The notes beneath the pieces were generated by a model, which saw nothing but the letters and a program-made list of their open reading frames with translations, did no database searches and had not been told where the DNA came from. The position numbers and the translations under genes were made by a program. Below are positions 18,289 through 24,600 of a stretch of 64,000 bases of DNA, one piece after another (position 1 is the first letter of the stretch; the number at the start of each line of letters is the position of its first letter). Origin of the DNA: Streptomyces sp. CA-210063 (GTDB lineage: Bacteria; Actinomycetota; Actinomycetes; Streptomycetales; Streptomycetaceae); NCBI RefSeq assembly GCF_024612015.1, contig NZ_CP102512.1, positions 2,232,001-2,296,000 of the forward strand, in the 5' to 3' direction.

Positions 18289-18570
18289 ATGAGCGGTGAG
18301 ACACCCCGCACCGAGACCGACGCCCAGCCTCTCCCCCAGAGTCTGCCCCGGCGGCCCCGGAGCGCGTCGCCCGCGCCACGGCTCCGTGCGGAAACGGCCG
18401 AAGCGGCCGAAGCGGCCGGGGAGAACGACGACGCCGAGGACACACTCCGCCCGGACACCCTGGCCCGTGCCATGGTGGCGATCCAACGGGGCTCGCTGCG
18501 GGCCCGGCTCGCCGGACCGGACGACACCGACGACCGGCGGACACCACGCCCCGGCCCAGGTGCCGACTGA
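18289..18570 (+). CDS. short ORF resembling a CvnA C-terminal tail
   Basis: 93 residues, hydrophilic, rich in Arg, Pro, Ala, Glu and Asp, with no fold I recognise. The segment DTLARAMVAIQRGSLRARLAG resembles the end of conservon CvnA tails (compare ENARLMGAFARGTRFGRAAG in conservon 1). Codon bias is strong from ATG 18289 on but vanishes upstream, and only a weak ribosome site is visible. It is followed by a roadblock gene and a GTPase gene as cvnA would be. It may be a remnant of cvnA or a small independent protein. Confidence 0.5.
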   Translation: MSGETPRTETDAQPLPQSLPRRPRSASPAPRLRAETAEAAEAAGENDDAEDTLRPDTLARAMVAIQRGSLRARLAGPDDTDDRRTPRPGPGAD

Positions 18571-18642
18571 CGGGCGCTCCCCCCGGCGCCCGACGACCCG
18601 GTGCCGCTCCGGCGCCGACCGACCGTGAGGAACACGCAGGAC

Positions 18643-19071
18643 ATGACAGAGCAGGTACGACCCGGTCCCCAACTGGACTGGCTGCTGGACGGGCTCGTGG
18701 AACGGATACCCGAGATCCGCTGCGCCATCGTGCTGTCCGGCGACGGCCTCCTCATCGGCAAGTCGAAGGACATCCGGTTCGACGACGCGGAACACCTGTC
18801 CGCGGTCGGCTCGGGCATGCACAGCCTCGCCCGGGGCGTGGCCCGTCACTTCCACGGCGGCGAGGTCCAGCAGACGGTCATCCAGATGGAGCGGGCGTTC
18901 CTCTTCGTCACCTCCGCCGGCCGGGGCGCGCGGCTCGCCGCCATCGCCTCGGAGGAGGTGGACGTCGGCATGATGGCGTTCGAGATGGGCACGCTGGTCA
19001 AACAGGTCGGCAAGTACCTGAGCGCGGCGCCCCGTTCGGAAACCCCGTCCGGTTACGTGCAGGACGCGTGA
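18643..19071 (+). CDS. cvnB: CvnB-like roadblock/LC7 protein of reduced locus 3
   Basis: 142 residues, roadblock/LC7 fold (LDWLLDGLVERIPEIRCAIVLSGDGLLIGKS), clearly paralogous to the two other CvnB proteins here. ATG 18643 is the likely start, with GTGAGGA 12-18 bases upstream. The locus goes straight from this gene to the GTPase with no DUF742 gene between, unlike conservons 1 and 2. Predicted partner: the GTPase at 19116. Confidence 0.88.
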   Translation: MTEQVRPGPQLDWLLDGLVERIPEIRCAIVLSGDGLLIGKSKDIRFDDAEHLSAVGSGMHSLARGVARHFHGGEVQQTVIQMERAFLFVTSAGRGARLAAIASEEVDVGMMAFEMGTLVKQVGKYLSAAPRSETPSGYVQDA

Positions 19072-19115
19072 ACCGCGACGGCGGCCGGGCCCGGAACTCG
19101 TCGAAAGGGTGATGG

Positions 19116-19718
19116 ATGGTGTCCGTCAGCTCCCAGCCGGTCGTACCCACCGCCCTGAAGATCCTCATCGCGGGTGGCTTCGGCGTCGGCAAGACCACCA
19201 TGGTCGGCTCGGTGAGCGAGGTGACCCCGCTGGCGACCGAGGAGCACATCACCGCGGCCGGCCGGCGCGTGGACGATCTGAGGGGGGTCGAGAAGAAGGT
19301 CTCGACCACCGTCGCCCTGGACTTCGGCCGGATCACCATCTCGCCCGAGCTGGTGCTCTACCTCTTCGGTACACCGGGCCAGGACCGATTCTGGTTCATG
19401 TGGGACGACCTGTCCTCGGGTGCCCTCGGGGCGGTGGTCCTCGCCGACACCCGGCGGCTCGACACCTCCTTCGCCGCGGTCGACTTCTTCGAGTCCCGCG
19501 GCATTCCGTTCGCGGTCGGCGTCAACTGCTTCGACGGCCGCCGTGAGGTCGACGCCGAGCAGGTCCGCCAGGCGCTCGACCTGGCGCCGACCGTCCCGGT
19601 CCTCCTCTGCGACGTACGTCAACGCCAGTCCAGCAAGGAGCTGTTGCTGGCGGTGCTCGGCGCGGCCCGCCGGAAGATGGAGGCCCGGCTGGTGGCGGCG
19701 GGACTCCGCCCGGGCTGA
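19116..19718 (+). CDS. cvnD: CvnD-like small GTPase of reduced locus 3
   Basis: 200 residues, very similar to conservon 2 CvnD: P-loop GGFGVGKTTM (20-29), LDFGRITI, LFGTPGQDRFWFMWDDLSSGALGAVVLADTRRLD and G4-like NCFD. All nucleotide-binding elements look intact, so this gene is not decaying even though its locus lacks cvnA body and cvnC. ATG 19116 has GAAAGGG six bases upstream. It ends at a strong hairpin. It might be served by CvnA/CvnC from another conservon. Confidence 0.9.
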   Translation: MVSVSSQPVVPTALKILIAGGFGVGKTTMVGSVSEVTPLATEEHITAAGRRVDDLRGVEKKVSTTVALDFGRITISPELVLYLFGTPGQDRFWFMWDDLSSGALGAVVLADTRRLDTSFAAVDFFESRGIPFAVGVNCFDGRREVDAEQVRQALDLAPTVPVLLCDVRQRQSSKELLLAVLGAARRKMEARLVAAGLRPG

Positions 19719-19719
19719 G

Positions 19720-19740
19720 GCCCGGGACGCGGTCCCGGGC
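19720..19740. terminator. hairpin terminator after locus 3 GTPase
   Basis: Stem gcccgggac / gtcccgggc with a three-base loop, starting two bases after the stop codon. No T-run, as often in Streptomyces. Confidence 0.7.
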
Positions 19741-19797
19741 TGCCCTGGCCGAGACTCGAGGCGCGGCCGACTCCGCAGCCCTGCCTGCGACTCCCCC

Positions 19798-19829
19798 GCG
19801 CCCCGAAGGGGCGCGGGGAACTGCGCGGC
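19798..19829. repeat. copy of the conserved intergenic palindrome core
   Basis: cgcgccccgaaggggcgcgg followed by ggaactgcgcgg, the same core as in the large palindromes at 6074-6290 and 24333-24587. Confidence 0.75.
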
Positions 19830-19870
19830 CGACCACGACGGAGCCGCAGCCGCCCGACGGCAGGGCGCGG

Positions 19871-19966
19871 CCGTTCCGGACGGCGTGATCCCGACCGTTC
19901 CGGACGGCGTGATCCCGACCGTTCCAGACGGCGTGATCCCGGCCGTTCCAGACGGCGTGATCCCGG
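19871..19966. repeat. 24-bp tandem repeat, four copies
   Basis: Four consecutive 24-base units begin at 19871, 19895, 19919 and 19943, each containing gttccrgacggcgtgatccc (r = g or a), then a decayed fifth start (ctgttccc). Units 1-2 and 3-4 form matching pairs, which suggests stepwise duplication. The array lies between the locus 3 GTPase and the 3' end of the RsbW-like gene. Confidence 0.9.
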
Positions 19967-19984
19967 CTGTTCCCAGCGGAGCGC

Positions 19985-20539
19985 TCAGGTCCAGGACGGG
20001 TCGGTCAAAGGGATGCCTTCGCTGTCGTACGGGGCCGTCGGAGGGGCGGGCTCGGCGGTTTCCCGGCCCTCCGACGGCAGTTCTGCCCAGACGACACGAC
20101 CGGACCGTTGTGGGGTGTCGCGCACCCCCCAGTCGCTGCTGAGCATGCCGACCAGCATGAGCCCTCGCCCATTCTGGTCGTCGGGGCCCGGACGACGCCG
20201 GGCAGGCTGTGCGTGGCCGCTGTTCTGGTCCTCGACCTCGATCCGGAGCCGACGGCCGGTGAGGTGCAACCGACACACGATCCACTCGCTGTCCGTGTGT
20301 GTGAGCGCGTTGGTGACCAGCTCGGACGTGATCAGGAGCGCGTCCTCACAGGTCTCCGGACGCACCCCCCACTCACCGAGCAACTCGCGCACGGTTCTGC
20401 GCGCCTCGCCCGCCGAGGCGGGCACCGCGGGCAGTCCGCGCACGCCGGCCCAGTGGGGTTCGTACGCCTCTGCTCCAAGGGGTGGGTACATGGCCGGGGC
20501 CAACCGGTCCGTGGACTGGGGGAGGGTGGGCGGAGCCAT
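19985..20539 (-). CDS. RsbW/AbaA-like ATP-binding regulatory protein
   Basis: 184 residues with an HATPase_c domain of the anti-sigma-factor kinase type: N-box ALLITSELVTNALTHT, G1-like VEDQNSGH, and GRGLMLVGMLSSDWG. Such proteins bind ATP and phosphorylate or sequester regulatory partners. It diverges from an HTH/DUF5753 gene with a DUF397 partner, the arrangement known from abaA- and whiJ-type developmental loci in Streptomyces. ATG 20539 has GAAAGG upstream; the longer frame is rejected for lack of bias. The G1 box reads DQNSGH rather than DxGxG, so ATP binding may be altered. Confidence 0.85.
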   Translation of the reverse strand: MAPPTLPQSTDRLAPAMYPPLGAEAYEPHWAGVRGLPAVPASAGEARRTVRELLGEWGVRPETCEDALLITSELVTNALTHTDSEWIVCRLHLTGRRLRIEVEDQNSGHAQPARRRPGPDDQNGRGLMLVGMLSSDWGVRDTPQRSGRVVWAELPSEGRETAEPAPPTAPYDSEGIPLTDPSWT

Positions 20540-20943
20540 CGCCGTATGCCTTTCGTGGGCTCTTCGCACCGGAGGGTGCCGGTACCACGGCCGCCTCGCC
20601 ATTCGCCGCGAGTTTCGTGCAACTCGCGGCGAACAGCGCTGAGTTGCGGCCACATCTCCCCCAACCTGGCCGCGCAGCCTCAGCGTTCACCGAAGCCGTG
20701 ACGGTACGTCCACTGTGGCATCCGTGAACAACACCTCGCAACCAGCAAGTTGAAATTTGCAATTTGTGGGTCGCATGCCACCCCCGTTCGAGCCAAGATC
20801 GTGTCAGACTGCGATCTCGAAGCGACTCGCGCAACAATGCGCAACCCTTGAAGGAAAGTGCGCAAGGATCGCACGACAGTTCGACATGACTTCGCACGAC
20901 CTCTGTACGGCCTCTGTGCTCGGTGTGAGGGGAGGGGGTGGGC
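20540..20943. promoter_or_regulatory. divergent control region with GCGCAA repeats
   Basis: About 400 bases between divergent genes, AT-rich around 20730-20770. GCGCAA occurs three times on the plus strand at 20829, 20839 and 20860, spacing 10 and 21 bases, close to one and two helical turns, about 80-115 bases before the HTH gene. It is a plausible operator for the HTH protein. Confidence 0.45.
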
Positions 20944-21819
20944 GTGACCGCGGAAACGGACTGGGGCGGTGCCCCCTCCGTGCTGCGCATGATCCTCGGC
21001 AGACAGCTGGAGGAGCTCCGTACCCGTGCCGGGCTGACGTACGAGCAGGCGGGCGAGGCGATCGGGGTGAGCCACTCCACGATCCGCCGTCTGGAGGCCG
21101 CCAAGGTCGCCCGGCTCCGCCTCCCGGATGTCGAAAAACTGCTCCAGGTCTACGGCGTACGGGACCCGCAGGAGATCGAGACCTTCCTGAAGTCCGTCCG
21201 CGAGGCCAACAAGCGCGGCTGGTGGCACACCTACCGCGACGTACTGCCCGACTGGTTCGCCGCCTATCTCAGCCTGGAGCAGGCGGCGCTCCAGATCCGC
21301 GCGTACGAGGCGCAGTTCGTGCACGGCCTGCTCCAGACCGAGGAGTACGCGCGCGCCCTGCTCGGCGCCGGGAACCCGCACGCGGCGACCGAGGACACCG
21401 AGCGGCGGGTGGCGCTGCGGATGCGACGCCAGGAACTCCTCACCCGTGAGCAACCGCCGCGGCTGTGGGTGGTGATGGACGAGACGGTGCTCCGCTGGCC
21501 GGTCGGCGGGCCGGACGTGATGCGCGCCCAGATCGACCATCTGATCGAACTCAACCGCCTGCCGCATGTGACGGTCCAGCTCATGCCGTTCCACCACGGC
21601 CCGCATCCGGCCATGCGGGCCGGTGCGTTCCACCTCTTCCGGTTCAGGGCACGCGAGTTGCCGGACATCGTCTACCTCAACGGTCTGGTGGGCGCCGTGT
21701 ATCTCGACAAGGGCGACGACGTCGTCGTCTACCGCGAGGCTCTGGACCGGCTGGGCGCGCAGTCGGCGCCCGCCCGCAAGACCGAGGCCCTCCTCGGTGC
21801 GATACGCAAGGAGCTCTGA
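20944..21819 (+). CDS. WhiJ-like HTH regulator with DUF5753 domain
   Basis: 291 residues. The N-terminal XRE helix-turn-helix (about 15-70: LRTRAGLTYEQAGEAIGVSHSTIRRLEAAK) is followed by a DUF5753 domain (about 95-285) with QFVHGLLQTEEYARALL and a QLMPFHHGPHPAMRAGAFHLFRF core. This is the standard Streptomyces WhiJ-type regulator, usually paired with a small DUF397 protein. GTG 20944 is chosen over GTG 20938 because GGAGGGGG is then properly spaced. Likely a DNA-binding repressor relieved by the DUF397 partner (inferred from work on related pairs). Confidence 0.9.
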   Translation: MTAETDWGGAPSVLRMILGRQLEELRTRAGLTYEQAGEAIGVSHSTIRRLEAAKVARLRLPDVEKLLQVYGVRDPQEIETFLKSVREANKRGWWHTYRDVLPDWFAAYLSLEQAALQIRAYEAQFVHGLLQTEEYARALLGAGNPHAATEDTERRVALRMRRQELLTREQPPRLWVVMDETVLRWPVGGPDVMRAQIDHLIELNRLPHVTVQLMPFHHGPHPAMRAGAFHLFRFRARELPDIVYLNGLVGAVYLDKGDDVVVYREALDRLGAQSAPARKTEALLGAIRKEL

Positions 21820-21820
21820 C

Positions 21821-22081
21821 GTGCACCACCGCATACCCACTGGAGTACACAACGGCGTCCGCAACGGCATGCCGGCCCGTGACCTCGGCACCCAGGACTG
21901 GCACCGGCCGTGGAGCGACGACGCGGGCGGTGCCTGCGTCGAGGTGAAGAAGCTCGACGACGGCCGCGTCGCCGTACGCCAGTCGACCGACCCGGACGGC
22001 CCGGCGCTGCTCTTCACCCCCCGTGAGATGACCAGTTTCCTGGCCGGCGTGAAGGCGGGCGTGGCCGACTTCCTGCTCTGA
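21821..22081 (+). CDS. DUF397 protein, partner of the WhiJ-like regulator
   Basis: 86 residues, DUF397 domain: DWHRPWSDDAGGACVEVKKLDDGRVAVRQSTDPDGPALLFTPREMTSFLAGVK. GTG 21821 lies one base after the previous stop, with AAGGAG in the 3' end of that gene, so the two are co-translated. DUF397 proteins accompany WhiJ-like HTH proteins and are thought to modulate them; some pairs behave like toxin-antitoxin modules. A cytoplasmic protein without cofactor motifs. Confidence 0.88.
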   Translation: MHHRIPTGVHNGVRNGMPARDLGTQDWHRPWSDDAGGACVEVKKLDDGRVAVRQSTDPDGPALLFTPREMTSFLAGVKAGVADFLL

Positions 22082-22204
22082 CTCCCTTGCTGCCACGCCT
22101 CGTTGACGCACCACCTGTTTTGAATCCGGGGTTCTCCGCTTGCCGAACCCCTGGCTTTGCCCGACCGTGCACCTGGACGACACCACTTGATGGGAGGGGC
22201 GGCT

Positions 22205-23020
22205 TTGCCCGACAACGGATGGCCGGCCGACCGGATCGACACCGAACACGCGCATTCCGCGCGGATCTACGACTACATCCTCGGCGGCAAGGACTACTAC
22301 CCGGCCGACAAGGAGGCCGGTGACGCGATGGCGCACGAGTGGCCGGCCCTGCCGGTCCATATGCGCGCCAACCGCGACTGGATGAACCGCGCGGTGCGCT
22401 GGCTCGCCGAGAAGGCGGGCATGCGCCAGTTCCTCGACATCGGAACCGGCATCCCCACCTCCCCCAACCTCCACGAGATAGCCCAGTCGGTGGCCCCCGA
22501 GTCCCGGGTCGTCTACGTGGACAACGACCCGATCGTCCTCACCCTGTCCCAGGGGCTGCTGGCCAGCAGCCCCGAGGGCAAGACCGCCTACATCGAGGCC
22601 GACTTCCAGGACCCGGAGACCGTCCTCGGCTCCCCCGAGTTCCTGGAGACCCTCGACCTGACCAAGCCGGTCGCGCTCACCGTGATCGCGATCGTCCACT
22701 TCGTCCTCGACGAGGACGACGCGGTCGGCATCGTCCGCCGTCTCCTCGAACCCCTCCCCTCGGGCAGCTACCTGGCGATGACCATCGGCACCGCCGAGTT
22801 CGCCCCCGAGGAGGTGGGCCGCGTCGCCCGCGAGTACGCGGCCCGCGACATGCCGATGCGGCTGCGCACCATCGACGAGGCCCACGAGTTCTTCGACGGC
22901 CTCGAACTCGTCGAGCCCGGCATCGTCCAGGTCCACAAGTGGCACCCGGACGGCACGGGCGAGCAGAACATCCGCGACGAGGACATCGCGATGTACGGCG
23001 CGATCGCGAGAAAGCCGTGA
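22205..23020 (+). CDS. SAM-dependent methyltransferase, DUF574 type
   Basis: 271 residues. The actinobacterial Methyltransf_19 (DUF574) signature is visible: IDTEHAHSARIYDYILGGKDYYPADKEAG at the N-terminus, motif I FLDIGTGIPTSPNLHE, acidic motif II VVYVDNDPIV, and VHFVLDEDDAVGIV. The substrate is unknown. I chose TTG 22205, which has GGGAGGGG five bases before it, over ATG 22190 with no ribosome site. Methyltransferases of this family often neighbour WhiJ/DUF397 genes, as here. The gene ends at a perfect hairpin. Confidence 0.88.
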   Translation: MPDNGWPADRIDTEHAHSARIYDYILGGKDYYPADKEAGDAMAHEWPALPVHMRANRDWMNRAVRWLAEKAGMRQFLDIGTGIPTSPNLHEIAQSVAPESRVVYVDNDPIVLTLSQGLLASSPEGKTAYIEADFQDPETVLGSPEFLETLDLTKPVALTVIAIVHFVLDEDDAVGIVRRLLEPLPSGSYLAMTIGTAEFAPEEVGRVAREYAARDMPMRLRTIDEAHEFFDGLELVEPGIVQVHKWHPDGTGEQNIRDEDIAMYGAIARKP

Positions 23021-23033
23021 TCTAGGAGCCCCC

Positions 23034-23069
23034 TGGCCCGGCACCGCTCAGCTTCTCGGTGCCGGGCCA
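23034..23069. terminator. hairpin terminator after the methyltransferase gene
   Basis: Perfect 13-bp stem tggcccggcaccg / cggtgccgggcca with a 10-base loop, between the methyltransferase gene and the converging LacI gene. Confidence 0.85.
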
Positions 23070-23083
23070 GCGGTCTTGGTCTT

Positions 23084-23127
23084 CAGGGGCGCGGGGAACT
23101 GCGCGAACAGCCACAACGAACCCGCAG
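23084..23127. repeat. fragment of the conserved intergenic palindrome
   Basis: Carries aggggcgcggggaactgcgc followed by gaacagccacaacgaacccgcag, half of the core found in the large palindromes. It lies between convergent genes. Confidence 0.7.
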
Positions 23128-23163
23128 ACGCCGACACCCCATCGCGGCACCCCCATAGGCGCG

Positions 23164-24258
23164 CTACCCCGCCGCCCCCGTACTGTCACGAACGATGAGC
23201 TCAACAGGGATGACCGGGTCCTGCTCCGCCGAGTCACCCGTCGACTCCGGGTCGTCCAACTGCCTCAACAGCAAGCGCAGCGCCGTCGTGCCGATCGCCG
23301 AGAAGTCCGTACGGACCGTCGTCAGCGGCGGCAGCAGATGCGCCGCCTCCGGGATGTCGTCGTAGCCGACCACGCTCACGTCGTCCGGAACCCGACGGCC
23401 GGCCTCGTGCAGGGCGCGCAGCAGACCGAGCGCCATCTGGTCGTTGGAGGCGAAGACGGCGGTGACGTCCGGGGCGCCCGCCAGCCGTCGGCCCAGCTCG
23501 TACCCGGAGTCGGCGCTCCAGTCCCCCACGAGGGGCTCGTGGATCGGCGCGCCGGCCGTCGTCAGGGTCTCCCGCCAGCTCCCGGCGCGCCGGTCGGCGG
23601 ATGTCCAGCCGGTCGGTCCCGCGATGTGCCAGACGGTGGGGTGGCCGAGGCTCAGCAGATGCTCGGTCGCCAGGCGTGCGCCCGCCGTGAAGTCCGAGGA
23701 GACGACGGGGGTGCCGTCGCCGAGACCGTTGTCCAGCATCACCAGCGGGGTGTCCGGGCGGGCCTGCGCGAGCGCGGTGGCCACCGGGCGCTGGGGGGCG
23801 ATCGCGATGATCCCGTCCGCGCCCTCGGCCGACAGCCGGTCCACCGCCTGGACGACCGTGTCCCGGTCGGCCGTGTCGAGCGCGATGGAACTGACCAGGT
23901 AGCCCGCCGCCTGCGCCGCCGTGTTGATCGCGGTCAGGGTGGCGGCGGGGCCGTAGCGCGCCGCGTCGAACGAGATCACCCCGAGCATCCGCGTCCGGCC
24001 GCTGGCCAGCGAACGCGCGCTCCGGCTCGGCCGGTACCCGAGTGTCCGCATCGCCTCCAGCACGGCTTCCCGGGTCTCCGGCCGGACCGCCGGGTTGTCG
24101 TTGAGCACCCGGGAGACGGTCTGCTTGGAGACACCGGCCAGGCGGGCGACGTCGTCCATCACCGGGCGGGAGCCGGCGAAGTTCCGACGACTGCGACCAC
24201 GGCCGGCTCCGGCGGTGTCGCCGCCGGCCGCGCTGCCGTCCGTGATACTTCGGGGCAT
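23164..24258 (-). CDS. LacI-family repressor of the galactoside cluster
   Basis: 364 residues. A basic, low-complexity leader (1-32) precedes the LacI helix-turn-helix (VMDDVARLAGVSKQTVSRVLNDNPAVRPETREAV, about 33-66) and hinge, then a periplasmic-binding-like sugar domain with MLGVISFD, DGIIAIAP and VVGYDDIPEAAHLLPPLTTV. It probably senses a galactoside and controls the upstream GH35/MFS operon, whose promoter carries a LacI-type palindrome (30218-30231). ATG 24258 has AAAGGAA nine bases upstream. It is separated from the GH35 genes by a large palindrome, so it may have its own promoter. Confidence 0.9.
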   Translation of the reverse strand: MPRSITDGSAAGGDTAGAGRGRSRRNFAGSRPVMDDVARLAGVSKQTVSRVLNDNPAVRPETREAVLEAMRTLGYRPSRSARSLASGRTRMLGVISFDAARYGPAATLTAINTAAQAAGYLVSSIALDTADRDTVVQAVDRLSAEGADGIIAIAPQRPVATALAQARPDTPLVMLDNGLGDGTPVVSSDFTAGARLATEHLLSLGHPTVWHIAGPTGWTSADRRAGSWRETLTTAGAPIHEPLVGDWSADSGYELGRRLAGAPDVTAVFASNDQMALGLLRALHEAGRRVPDDVSVVGYDDIPEAAHLLPPLTTVRTDFSAIGTTALRLLLRQLDDPESTGDSAEQDPVIPVELIVRDSTGAAG

Positions 24259-24332
24259 GCGGCTGATTCCTTTGCGACGGGGTCCGGACGGGCTTGTTCT
24301 GCCTGGAGCCACAGGATAGGTCTGGTGGTTTC

Positions 24333-24587
24333 GCCCCCACCGCCCCTACCCGTCCCATCCCCCAGGGGCTCCGCCCCTTCGACCCCGAGGGTGGGTTCTT
24401 CGGGTGCGGGTGCGTTGTGGTTGCTCGCGCAGTTCCCCGCGCCCCTGAAAAGCAGGGGCGGTGTCTTTCAAGGGGCGCGGGGAACTGCGCGACCAGCCCC
24501 CACCCACCCGCACCCGACAACGAACCCCTCGGGGTCGAAGGGGCAGCGCCCCTGGGGGATGGGACGGGTAGGGGCGGCGGGGACGAG
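24333..24587. repeat. second large imperfect palindrome, same family as 6074-6290
   Basis: About 255 bases. The left arm contains cgcccctacccgtcccatcc and ggggctccgccccttcgacc; the right arm carries their complements (ggtcgaaggggcagcgcccc, ggatgggacgggtaggggcg). The centre again has agttccccgcgcccct facing aggggcgcggggaact. It lies between the GH35 gene end and the LacI gene. Confidence 0.9.
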
Positions 24588-24600
24588 GAATCGTAGGTCG

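Noticed and set aside
19871..19966. Possible CRISPR-like array
   Set aside because: Units are contiguous without unique spacers and there are no cas genes; it is a plain tandem repeat.
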